Origin: Kribbella jejuensis
GTDB lineage: Bacteria > Actinomycetota > Actinomycetes > Propionibacteriales > Kribbellaceae
Reading direction: 5' to 3'
DNA: 64,000 nucleotides
NCBI RefSeq assembly: GCF_006715085.1
Contig: NZ_VFMM01000001.1
Span: 3,720,001-3,784,000 of the forward strand
Under the pieces are notes generated by a model. It searched no databases. It saw only the letters and a list, made by a program, of their open reading frames with translations, and was not told the DNA's origin. The number at the start of each line of letters is the position of its first letter. Position 1 is the first letter of the stretch. Shown piece after piece: positions 1 to 7,709 of this stretch. Position numbers and translations under genes: made by a program.

Positions 1-329
1 CGGTCAAGGTCCGGACGCCGCAGCTCGACCAGTTCGCGACCGTGCTGAACCAGCAGCAGTTCGTGACCCGGATCGAGGACGTCGAGAACGAGGGCAAGGT
101 GCTGTTCGTCGAGGGCGACATCAGCACCGACCAGGTCGGCGAGGCGGCCGCGCAGCACGGCGTCGTACTGCACGAGCTGACCCTGCAGCGCGGCTCGCTC
201 GAGCAGGCGTTCATGCAGATGACCGGCGACTCGGTCCAGTACCACGCGCAGGAAGGCATCGCCGAGGTGACGCAGCTGGACGGGCCGGCCGCGGCCGAGT
301 TGGCCGCCGGTCCGAAGGAGGACAACTGA
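1..329 (+). CDS. ABC transporter ATP-binding protein, C-terminal fragment
   Basis: This is the 3' end of a gene that begins before the window; the open frame runs from base 3 without a stop to TGA at 327-329. The visible ~108 residues contain no Walker motifs. They match the C-terminal extension common in drug- and lantibiotic-type exporter ATPases (DUF4162-like), with the pattern TLQRGSLEQAFMQMTGDS near the end. The next gene is a membrane permease starting 1 nt after the stop, with a strong AAGGAGG ribosome-binding site inside this gene at 315-321, so the two form an exporter operon. The assignment rests on the tail and the neighbour; substrate unknown. Confidence 0.75.
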   Translation, partial: VKVRTPQLDQFATVLNQQQFVTRIEDVENEGKVLFVEGDISTDQVGEAAAQHGVVLHELTLQRGSLEQAFMQMTGDSVQYHAQEGIAEVTQLDGPAAAELAAGPKEDN

Positions 330-330
330 C

Positions 331-1080
331 ATGTCGGTGATCACTGTCGAGCGGATCAAGCTCTTCTCCACCCGCTCGCCGTGGTGGTGCATGATCGTCG
401 CCGCCGTACTGACGCTCGGGCTGGCCGCGCTGGCCACCGGGTTCACCAAGGGGACCGTGACGATCGGCCTCACCCAGGGCGGGGCGCAGCTCAGCCAGAT
501 GGTGATGATGGTGATGGCTGCCCTCGCGGTCACCACGGAGTACCGGTTCGGCACCATCCGGACCAGCTTCCAGGCCGTACCGCAGCGCACGTCGCTGCTG
601 CTCGGCAAGACCGCCGTGGTCGCGGCGCTGTCGGCGCTCGTCGGGCTGATCGCGTCGTTCGGCGCCTGGGGGATCGGCAACATCTTCTCCAAGGGCGCGG
701 ACCTGTCGATCAACACGGGAGCCGAATGGCGGCTGCTGGCCGGCCAGGGACTGGTCTTCGCGCTGTCCGCGGTGATCGCGGTGGCGATCGGCATCCTGAT
801 CCGGCAGAGCGCCGGGGCGATCGCGATCCTGATCCTGTGGCCACTGCTGGTGGAGAACCTGTTCAACCTGATCCCGAAGGTCGGCGACGACATGTCCCGC
901 TGGTCGCCGTTCCAGAACGCCTCCTCGTTCCTGAACCAGGGCCAGGACTTCGGCGTCAACGGTCCGCAGGGGGACTCGCAGTACGCCCTCAGCCCGTGGT
1001 GGGCGCTGCTGTACTTCGCCGGCTGGGCGGTGCTGCTGATGGCGCTGGCGTTGTTCACCGCCAACAAGCGCGACGCGTAA
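331..1080 (+). CDS. ABC-2 type exporter permease
   Basis: A 249-residue integral membrane protein with about six hydrophobic segments (roughly residues 17-38, 58-80, 92-115, 140-165, 168-188 and 225-245). It has the layout of ABC-2 permeases: a short cytoplasmic N-terminus, a first helix, and an EYRFGTIRTSF motif after the second helix, which is typical of this family. It would form the membrane channel driven by the ATPase encoded just upstream; the genes are 1 nt apart. Start ATG follows AAGGAGG by 9 nt. The substrate cannot be read from sequence; related pairs export peptides, antibiotics or lipids. Confidence 0.85.
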   Translation: MSVITVERIKLFSTRSPWWCMIVAAVLTLGLAALATGFTKGTVTIGLTQGGAQLSQMVMMVMAALAVTTEYRFGTIRTSFQAVPQRTSLLLGKTAVVAALSALVGLIASFGAWGIGNIFSKGADLSINTGAEWRLLAGQGLVFALSAVIAVAIGILIRQSAGAIAILILWPLLVENLFNLIPKVGDDMSRWSPFQNASSFLNQGQDFGVNGPQGDSQYALSPWWALLYFAGWAVLLMALALFTANKRDA

Positions 1081-1159
1081 TGAGAGACCACCCCGGTCAG
1101 TGGTTGAGGGGCCTTGGCCGGGGCGTGGCCCGGCCGGGCTGAGGGGTCCCGGTCGCAGC

Positions 1160-1200
1160 GGCCCGTGGGGCTCCGGTACTTCGCCGGAACTCCACGGGCC
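1160..1200 (+). terminator. Hairpin terminator after ABC operon
   Basis: A 17-bp stem (GGCCCGTGG... pairing with ...CCACGGGCC, with G-T wobbles in the middle) around a 7-nt loop, about 80 nt after the permease stop. The tail is only moderately T-rich (GTTCTGTTG), as is usual in high-GC actinobacteria. Confidence 0.6.
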
Positions 1201-1243
1201 GTTCTGTTGCCGGCTCAGGTGGCCAGGGGGTGCCGTGGGCGTT

Positions 1244-1249
1244 TAGCCT
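1244..1249 (+). promoter_or_regulatory. -10 box TAGCCT of a leaderless transcript
   Basis: TAGCCT lies 7 nt before the ATG at 1257 with no purine-rich ribosome-binding site between. This spacing places transcription start at or next to the start codon. The same arrangement recurs at many genes in this window. Confidence 0.5.
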
Positions 1250-1256
1250 GCGGCGC

Positions 1257-2051
1257 ATGACGGACTGGGCGCAGGTGCGCGAGACGGGGTTCGCCGTACC
1301 GGAAGGACGGCCGCTGGGGGAGCTGGTGGCCGAGCTGGCCGGGATGTTGCGGTCGCCCGACCCGGTCGTACGGGATCGGCAGGCCTACTCGACGCTCGCG
1401 ACCTGGATCGGGCGTGGAGTGCTGCCGGAGCAGGAGCTGCGGGAGCTCGGCGACACGATGGTGCCGCGGTTCGCGGACACCGAGCTGCAGGCGCGAACGT
1501 TCGCGCCACTGATCCTGGACGCGATCGTGACGGCCGGGGTGTTCGAGCCGTCGTGGGTGCCGCCGTTCGAGCGGTGGTACGTCGCCGAGGACGACCTGCG
1601 CGGGTACGACGAGAAGCTCGGCTGGCTGCACGCGGTCGCGCACGGGGCGGACCTGCTCGGCACGCTCGGGCTGCATCCGGCGGTCGAGCCGGTCCAGATG
1701 CTCCGGCTCGGGATCGGGCGGTTGCTGACGCCCACGCCGTACGTGCTGCGCGACATGGAGGACGACCGGCTCGGGTACGCGCTCGCGGCGACGCTGACCC
1801 GCGAGGACCTGACCGGTACCGACGCGACCGACTGGCTCGACCCGGCGATCCGGGCGCTGTCGGATCCACCGGCCGAAGGGATCACGCCGGAAGTCACCAA
1901 CACGATCCGGACGCTGCGGGTGGTGTACGTGCTTGCGGAGCACGGACTCCGGGTCGGTGATGCGAAGAAACTCACACGGATCCCGCAACGCGAACAGGTC
2001 AAGACAAAGCTCGCGGAGGTGTTCCGGACCGTCACGCCGTACTATCTCTGA
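1257..2051 (+). CDS. DUF2785 domain-containing protein
   Basis: A 264-residue, largely helical cytoplasmic protein without signal peptide. It resembles the DUF2785 family, with the pattern DEKLGWLHAVAHGADLLG in the middle and long helices rich in Leu/Arg. Molecular function of that family is unknown. I chose ATG 1257 rather than GTG 1230 because a TAGCCT -10 box sits 7 nt before it, which would place the transcript start at this ATG and leave the GTG untranscribed. The gene stands alone between a terminator hairpin and a 470-bp gap. Confidence 0.7.
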   Translation: MTDWAQVRETGFAVPEGRPLGELVAELAGMLRSPDPVVRDRQAYSTLATWIGRGVLPEQELRELGDTMVPRFADTELQARTFAPLILDAIVTAGVFEPSWVPPFERWYVAEDDLRGYDEKLGWLHAVAHGADLLGTLGLHPAVEPVQMLRLGIGRLLTPTPYVLRDMEDDRLGYALAATLTREDLTGTDATDWLDPAIRALSDPPAEGITPEVTNTIRTLRVVYVLAEHGLRVGDAKKLTRIPQREQVKTKLAEVFRTVTPYYL

Positions 2052-2075
2052 GCTCGATGTCGTCGTAGGCAACAA

Positions 2076-2240
2076 AGGGTGTGTCTCCCGATCCCACGCC
2101 TACTGCGCGGCACTCGGCGGGCACCTCGCCGCACTGGAGGGAAGGGAACGATGAAACCACATCGACCCCTCCCCTCCAGCACGGCGAGGCACTCCGCCGA
2201 GCACCTGCTCGCTACGGCGTGGGATCGGGAGACACACCCT
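2076..2240. repeat. 165-bp palindromic hairpin with perfect 25-bp ends
   Basis: The outer 25 bases at 2076-2100 are the exact reverse complement of 2216-2240 (outer sequence AGGGTGTGTCTCCC). The inner parts remain largely complementary (shared blocks CTCGGCGG, CCTCGCCG, CTGGAGG) up to a central loop near 2145-2165. It occupies much of the 470-bp gap between the DUF2785 and P450 genes. The rest of that gap (2241-2523) holds only a short dyad and weak promoter-like sequence. It could be a miniature inverted-repeat element, a REP-like sequence, or a structured RNA. I see no target-site duplication. Confidence 0.8.
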
Positions 2241-2418
2241 CCCGGTGGCGGACGGCGCATCCGACTTTCGTCTGGGATTCCCCTGAATCCTCCCCGAGGA
2301 ACGGCATGTCGCGGTCCAGGGCGGAGTACAGGTGGTGTCAGCTGGCAGTGGAGGCCCGGTCCGTGACAAGGTTCTTTGCTGGCAATTCCATGGCCCCCTC
2401 CCATGGTGGTGCCAACGC

Positions 2419-2434
2419 CACTACCCGAGTAGTG
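2419..2434. promoter_or_regulatory. Dyad CACTAC-N4-GTAGTG upstream of P450
   Basis: A perfect 6-bp inverted repeat with a 4-bp spacer, about 90 bp before the P450 start. Size and shape fit an operator for a dimeric TetR/MarR/GntR-type repressor. No regulator gene is adjacent. Confidence 0.35.
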
Positions 2435-2523
2435 CCAACACCATCAGTTCTGGTCCCTGGCGACGTTAACTTTGAGCACAAGAGCCGTTCGGGGGCGCAG
2501 TCGAGAGAGGGCGCGTAGAAGTC

Positions 2524-3828
2524 ATGGTTGCGACATACCTGAAGCGTTGGGTCGGCAGCCGGATCCTCAACAGGAGCACCCGCAAGGGTGGTCTCGACCT
2601 GTCGAAGATGCGGATGTTCCCCAGCTCGGTCTCGATGCCGCTGCGCCGGCACGGGCTGGACCCGGTGCCGGAGCTCGCCGCCGTCCGGGAGACCGAGCCG
2701 GTGCACAAGCTGGCCCATCTGTTCGGGCTGAACATCTGGGTGGTGAGCGGGCATGCCGAGGCCAAGTACGTCCTGTCCAACGAGGAGGACTACAGCCACG
2801 ACATCCGCCCGCTGGTCGGGTCCGACCCGAACAAGCCGTCCGAGGGGATCGGCGGACTCGGGTTCACCGACCCGCCGGACCACACCCGGCTGCGCAAGCT
2901 GCTGACGCCGGAGTTCACCAAGCGCAAGCTGGCCCGGCTGGAGCCGGCGATCGAGAAGATCGTCAACGACCAGCTCGACCTGATGGACGCCAAGGGTCCG
3001 GTCGCCGACATCGTCTCGGACTTCGCGTTCAACGTGCCGTTCCTGCTGATCGCGGACCTGCTCGGGGTCGAGGAGCAGGACCGCGACCGGTTCCGCGCGC
3101 TCGGTCCGGCCCGCTTCGACATGTCCGGTGGTGGGATCGGGCTGTTCGGTTCGGCGTCGGAGTCGCGCGAGTTCCTGTTCGAGATCGTCCGCAAGCAGCG
3201 CGCGAACCCGGGCGAGGGGCTGATCGGGTCGATCATCCGCGACAAGGGCGACGACATCGACGACGTCGAGCTCGGCGGGCTCGCGGACGGCGTGTTCCTG
3301 GGCGGGTACGAGACGTCGGCCAGCATGCTCGCGCTCGGCACGCTGGTGCTGCTGCGCGACCCGGAGAACTTCGAGCGGATCCGGAACGAGCCGGGCGCGG
3401 TCGACGTGATCGTCGACGAGCTGCTCCGGTACCTGACCGTCGTACAGGTGGCGTTCCCGCGGTTCGCGCGACACGACCACGAGCTGTTCGGGCAGCAGGT
3501 GAAGAAGGGTGACCTGGTCGCGGTGTCGCTGTCCGGCGCGGACCGCGACAAGGGCGTCTTCGGGGCGGACGCCGAGGACTTCTACCCGCGTCGTACCGTC
3601 TCGTCCGCGCACCTCGCCTTCGGCCACGGCATGCACCGCTGCGTCGGCGCCGAACTCGCCCGGATGGAGCTCCGCGCCGCCTTCACCGCGCTCGCCCACC
3701 GCTTCCCGGACCTCGCCCTCGCCGTACCGGAAGAACAACTCCGCTTCCGCGACTTCTCCATCGTCTACGGCGTCGACTCCCTCCCCGTCCGCCTCCAAGC
3801 CACCCCCACCGAACAAGCAGCCGGCTGA
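2524..3828 (+). CDS. Cytochrome P450
   Basis: A 434-residue soluble bacterial P450 monooxygenase. All hallmarks are visible: the C-helix DPPDHTRLRKLL, the I-helix oxygen-activation region GGYETS, the K-helix ExxR in DELLRYL, and the heme-binding loop FGHGMHRCVGAELAR, whose axial ligand is Cys373. Length is slightly above the usual ~400, owing to a ~30-residue N-terminal extension rich in Arg/Lys. No ferredoxin or reductase gene is adjacent, so electrons must come from partners elsewhere. The gene is followed within 20 nt by a Nudix hydrolase and may be co-transcribed with it. Substrate unknown; the dyad at 2419-2434 hints at inducible control. Confidence 0.95.
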   Translation: MVATYLKRWVGSRILNRSTRKGGLDLSKMRMFPSSVSMPLRRHGLDPVPELAAVRETEPVHKLAHLFGLNIWVVSGHAEAKYVLSNEEDYSHDIRPLVGSDPNKPSEGIGGLGFTDPPDHTRLRKLLTPEFTKRKLARLEPAIEKIVNDQLDLMDAKGPVADIVSDFAFNVPFLLIADLLGVEEQDRDRFRALGPARFDMSGGGIGLFGSASESREFLFEIVRKQRANPGEGLIGSIIRDKGDDIDDVELGGLADGVFLGGYETSASMLALGTLVLLRDPENFERIRNEPGAVDVIVDELLRYLTVVQVAFPRFARHDHELFGQQVKKGDLVAVSLSGADRDKGVFGADAEDFYPRRTVSSAHLAFGHGMHRCVGAELARMELRAAFTALAHRFPDLALAVPEEQLRFRDFSIVYGVDSLPVRLQATPTEQAAG

Positions 3829-3846
3829 TCAGCCGGTGGGTTGCGG

Positions 3847-4335
3847 GTGAGTGAGCTGGATGCGGTCGCCCAGTACGTCGCCGGCCTACCACGCAAACGA
3901 GTGGTGGCCGGCGTACTGTTCCGGTCCGCCGACGGGCGGGTGCTACTCGTCGAACCGTCGTACAAGGCGAACTGGGAGATCCCCGGCGGGTCGGTCGAGG
4001 CCGACGAATCTCCCTGGGACGGCGCCGTCCGCGAACTGCGCGAGGAACTCAACTGGACGGGCCCTCTCGGCCGCCTCTTGGTGATCGACCACGTGCCCAC
4101 CCAGACAACCCGCCCCGAAGCCTTGGTCTTCATCTTCGACGGCGGCGTCCTCACCGATGGCGAGGCCGCCGCTCTCAAATTCCCCGACGGTGAACTCGTC
4201 TCCGCGGCGTTCTACACCCTCGCCGAAGCCCGCACCCGTTTGAAACCCCTTCTGGCCGACCGGATCACCGTCGCCACCCAAGCAGCCGCCGACGGCACCA
4301 CAGCCCTCTGCACCTACGGCAAACGCGTCGCCTGA
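3847..4335 (+). CDS. Nudix hydrolase
   Basis: A 162-residue Nudix-fold pyrophosphohydrolase. The Nudix box is intact: G-x5-E-x7-REL-x-EE around residues 48-70, read as GSVEADE ... RELREEL, with Asn replacing the usual Gly after the box. The box glutamates that bind the catalytic metal are present. Such enzymes cleave nucleoside-diphosphate-linked compounds; the substrate cannot be told from sequence. GTG 3847 is the preferred start; TTG 3841 is an in-frame alternative. It begins 18 nt after the P450 stop. The C-terminal third is plain, with no extra domain. Confidence 0.85.
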   Translation: MSELDAVAQYVAGLPRKRVVAGVLFRSADGRVLLVEPSYKANWEIPGGSVEADESPWDGAVRELREELNWTGPLGRLLVIDHVPTQTTRPEALVFIFDGGVLTDGEAAALKFPDGELVSAAFYTLAEARTRLKPLLADRITVATQAAADGTTALCTYGKRVA

Positions 4336-4361
4336 ACGTTTCCGGGGCGACGGGGAGTACG

Positions 4362-6134
4362 GTGAATGTGGCACTAGGTGGTCGGTGGCTGGATCGGGTC
4401 GTGACAGGAGTGGGGGTGGGTGGTCACAATGGGCGGTCCGGCCCGAGAGGCGGGTGTCGGATCAGGGAAGGGCCGTCGGCGGGTATGGGCATTGGCGAGG
4501 TGGCGGCGGGCCGGGTGAGTACGGCGCCGACCGGCCGGACCGCTGCGCAACAGGCTCCGCGCGGCTCGTCTCCGACGGGTCGGATTGCTGCTGCGATGAG
4601 CGGGCGGATCGCCGCCGCGATGACCGCGGCCCAGACCGGTGGGCACGCGATCGCGGCCGCCGAGATCGACGCGATCCGCGCTGAGCTGGGCGGCGTACCG
4701 AGCTACACGCTGGCGGCGGCGGAGTACGTACGGGGTGTGACCGCGCACCACGCCAGCGACGCCGACGAGGCGCTCCGGGCGGTGGATGCCTGTATCGAGG
4801 TCGCCCGCGCGATCGACGAACCGGGCTGGGAGGCCAACGCGCTCCCGATCCGCATCATCAACCTGGCCCGCAGCGGTCGCGGCGGCGACACCGTCAACGA
4901 CCTGGTCGCGGCCGAGGCGGCCCTGAACCGGACGAAGGACCCCGGCCTGATCGCCTGGGCGCACACGGGCCTCGGCTACGCCTACGACGTACTCCGCCTT
5001 TTCGAACTGTGCATTCCGCATTACGAGCTCGCCACCGGGCTGGACGACGACGTGTTCGAGCTGGCCGAATCGCTCGCGATCGACCGCCTGAACCTCGCCG
5101 AAACCTACCTCCGCTGGGCGCACGAACTCGAGCGCCTCGGCGATCCCTTGTATACAAGGGAGATCGAGGAACGCCTCGCGTCCGCCGCGTACTGGTCCCG
5201 CGAGGCCGAGCGGGTGATCGTCGACGACGAGTCCCAGGAGTTCTGGCGGCTCAGCGCCCGGCTCCTGCTCGCCGCGGCAGCGACCGCCGAGGACCCGGCG
5301 AAGGCGGTCGCCGAGCTGACCGAGATCCGCGACCGGTTCAGCAAGGTGGGCGAGACCGAACGCCTCGCGATCGCCGGCGCCTACCTGGCCAGGGCGTTGC
5401 GCGCCGACGGCCGCCTGGACGCGGCGAAGCAGGCCGCGGACCGCGCCGCCGACGACCTGATTCCGTTGGCCGACCCATCGACCCACATCCTCGTCCTGCA
5501 GACCCGCTCGGAGATCGACGCGATCGACGGTACGCCGGGAGCCCTGGCCGGATTGGCCTTCGCGCGTTCGGTCGCCCGTGGCTGGTGGAAGGAACGCCAG
5601 CGCGCGCTGAACGCCGTACGCCACGCCCTCGCCGTGCACGACCTGCCGGCCCGGCACGACGCCGAATGGCACGCCGCGCGGCAGGATCCGCTGACCGGCA
5701 TCGGAAATCGCCGTGCCATGGACGAACGGCTGACCGCCGCCCGCGACTCCGGCCGCGCGGTCACCTTGCTGGCTATCGACGTCGACGATCTCAAGTTCGT
5801 CAACGACACCTTCGGGCACGCCTGCGGTGACGAATTGCTGCAGGTTGTGGCAAATCTGCTGGTAGAACAGGCGCGAGCCACCGATGCCGTGATTCGATCG
5901 GGCGGCGACGAGTTCTTCGTGGTACTCGACCAGCCGGACGCCAAGGGTGGCGCGCAACTGGCGGAGCGGATCCGGGTCGCCGTCGCGGCGATCGCGGCGA
6001 CCACGGACAAACCGTGGCTGGGCCGGCTCGGACTGAGCCTCGGGTACGCCGCGACCGCGGAGGGACTCGGGGTCGAACAGCTGATCGCGAAGGCCGACCA
6101 GCGACTGTACGAGGACAAGCACCGGAAGAAGTGA
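4362..6134 (+). CDS. Diguanylate cyclase with N-terminal TPR-like domain (copy 1)
   Basis: A 590-residue cytoplasmic protein. Residues ~75-430 are helical repeats resembling TPR, with no membrane segment. Residues ~440-590 form a GGDEF domain: DPLTGIGNRR, the metal-binding AIDVDDLKFVND, and an intact GGDEF signature. RATD five residues before GGDEF is the RxxD inhibitory site that binds cyclic-di-GMP. It should make c-di-GMP from GTP with product feedback, its activity presumably tuned by the repeat domain. The first ~65 residues are Gly/Arg/Thr-rich and absent in the neighbouring copy, so the true start may be ATG 4485 or GTG 4515. It is a tandem paralogue of the next gene, 12 nt away. Confidence 0.9.
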   Translation: MNVALGGRWLDRVVTGVGVGGHNGRSGPRGGCRIREGPSAGMGIGEVAAGRVSTAPTGRTAAQQAPRGSSPTGRIAAAMSGRIAAAMTAAQTGGHAIAAAEIDAIRAELGGVPSYTLAAAEYVRGVTAHHASDADEALRAVDACIEVARAIDEPGWEANALPIRIINLARSGRGGDTVNDLVAAEAALNRTKDPGLIAWAHTGLGYAYDVLRLFELCIPHYELATGLDDDVFELAESLAIDRLNLAETYLRWAHELERLGDPLYTREIEERLASAAYWSREAERVIVDDESQEFWRLSARLLLAAAATAEDPAKAVAELTEIRDRFSKVGETERLAIAGAYLARALRADGRLDAAKQAADRAADDLIPLADPSTHILVLQTRSEIDAIDGTPGALAGLAFARSVARGWWKERQRALNAVRHALAVHDLPARHDAEWHAARQDPLTGIGNRRAMDERLTAARDSGRAVTLLAIDVDDLKFVNDTFGHACGDELLQVVANLLVEQARATDAVIRSGGDEFFVVLDQPDAKGGAQLAERIRVAVAAIAATTDKPWLGRLGLSLGYAATAEGLGVEQLIAKADQRLYEDKHRKK

Positions 6135-6146
6135 AGGTGGGGAGGT

Positions 6147-7709
6147 GTGGTGCGCGAGACGTCGGGGGTGACGGGGCGGATCGCCGCGGCGATGACGCGG
6201 GCCCAGTCGGGTCACGCGGTCGACGCGATGGCGGAGATCAACGCGTTGCTCGCCGAGCTCGATCCGGGACCGAGCCACGAGCGGGCCGCCGCGGAGTACG
6301 TCCGCGCGGTGGCGGCACATCACGCGACCGACGCGGTCGAGGCGCTGGACGCGGTCGACGGCTGTATCCGGGTCGCCCGCGCGATCGACGAGCCCGGCTG
6401 GGAGGCGAATGCGATCGCGGTCCGGATCGTCACGCTGATCCGGACCGGCGAGGGCGGTGACTCGGTCGCGGACCTGGTCGCGGCGGAGAACGCGCTGTCC
6501 CGGACACGAGACCTCGGCCTGGCCGGCTGGGGGCACACCGGCCTCGGGTACGCCTATGACCTGCTCCGGCTGTACGAGCTGTGCATCCCGCACTTCGAGC
6601 TCGCCGCCGAGGGCGACCACGACCCGCTCGGTCTGCCCGAGTCGCCCGCGATCACCCGGCTCAACCTGGCCGAGTCGAACCTGCGCTGGGCCCACGAGCT
6701 CGAGCGGCTCGGCGACCCGTCGTACGACGCCGAGATCGAGGAGCGTCGCCGCGCCGCACACCGCTGGGCCGGTGCGGCGGTCGAGGTGATCGTCGCGGCC
6801 GACCTGCTCGGGTACTGGCCGATCGCGGGGCGGCTGTGGCTGGCGGCGAGCAATGCCGACGCGGATGCGGCCGAGGCGGCCGTCATCCTGAAGGACTGCC
6901 GCGACCAGCTGGAGAAGCTCGGCGACCTGGAGCTGGCGGCGATCGCAGGCACCTATCTCGCGAAGGCATACCTGACGCTCGGCCGGACCAGTGACGCGCT
7001 GGAGGCCGCGGACCGGGCGGCGGGCGATCTGCCCGTCACCTCGGATCCGCCGGTCGAGGCGCTCGTCCGGCACACCGTCGTCCAGGTCATCGCCGCCTCC
7101 GGTGATGCCGGTGCGACGACCGGACTGCAGTACGCGCGGGCGATCAGCCGCGGGTGGTGGGCGGAGCGGCTGCGCGGGCTGTACGCCGTCCGCAGCGCGC
7201 TCGCGAACCACGAACTCTCGATCCGGCACGACGCCGAATGGCGGGCGGCCCGCGAGGATCCGCTGACCGGCGTGGGAAATCGGCGCGCGCTCGACGAGCG
7301 GATGTCGGTCGCGCGGGACTCCGGCCGTTCGGTCGCGGTGGTGGCGATCGACGTGGACAACCTGAAGGTGATCAACGACAGCTTCGGGCACGCCAGCGGC
7401 GACGAGGTACTGCGGCGGGTCGGCGCGCTGCTGAAGGAGCAGTGCCGTGCGGAGGACGTCGTCGCGCGGGCCGGCGGGGACGAGTTCGTCGTCGTACTGG
7501 ACAATCCGGACGAGCGTGGCGCGCCGGAGCTGGTGGAGCGGATCAAGCATGCGGCGGAGCGGGAGGCGGCCGGTGCCGATCAGCCGTGGTTCGCGATGCT
7601 GCGGCTGAGTGTGGGGCAGGCCAGCAGTCGGGACGGTACGCCGGTGGCGGAGCTGCTGACCGAGGCGGACCGGCGGATGTACGCCGAGAAGCGCCGGCGC
7701 CGTCAGTAG
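6147..7709 (+). CDS. Diguanylate cyclase with N-terminal TPR-like domain (copy 2)
   Basis: A 520-residue paralogue of the preceding gene, alignable over nearly its whole length (shared blocks GRIAAAMT, ARAIDEPGWEAN, GHTGLGYAYD, DPLTGVGNRR). The C-terminal GGDEF domain is intact (AGGDEFVVVLD) and carries an RAED inhibitory site five residues before it. No transmembrane segment or signal peptide is present, so it works in the cytoplasm. GTG 6147 or GTG 6150 can start it; GGGAGG at 6140-6145 lies just upstream. Its last 7 bases overlap the 3' end of the opposite-strand methyltransferase. The pair probably arose by gene duplication and may respond to different partners through the diverged repeat domains. 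Confidence 0.9.
   Translation: MVRETSGVTGRIAAAMTRAQSGHAVDAMAEINALLAELDPGPSHERAAAEYVRAVAAHHATDAVEALDAVDGCIRVARAIDEPGWEANAIAVRIVTLIRTGEGGDSVADLVAAENALSRTRDLGLAGWGHTGLGYAYDLLRLYELCIPHFELAAEGDHDPLGLPESPAITRLNLAESNLRWAHELERLGDPSYDAEIEERRRAAHRWAGAAVEVIVAADLLGYWPIAGRLWLAASNADADAAEAAVILKDCRDQLEKLGDLELAAIAGTYLAKAYLTLGRTSDALEAADRAAGDLPVTSDPPVEALVRHTVVQVIAASGDAGATTGLQYARAISRGWWAERLRGLYAVRSALANHELSIRHDAEWRAAREDPLTGVGNRRALDERMSVARDSGRSVAVVAIDVDNLKVINDSFGHASGDEVLRRVGALLKEQCRAEDVVARAGGDEFVVVLDNPDERGAPELVERIKHAAEREAAGADQPWFAMLRLSVGQASSRDGTPVAELLTEADRRMYAEKRRRRQ

Noticed and set aside
2081..2518. A 145-codon frame over the 165-bp palindrome
   Set aside because: Both strands of the palindrome give open frames because of its symmetry. 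No start signal or motif supports translation.
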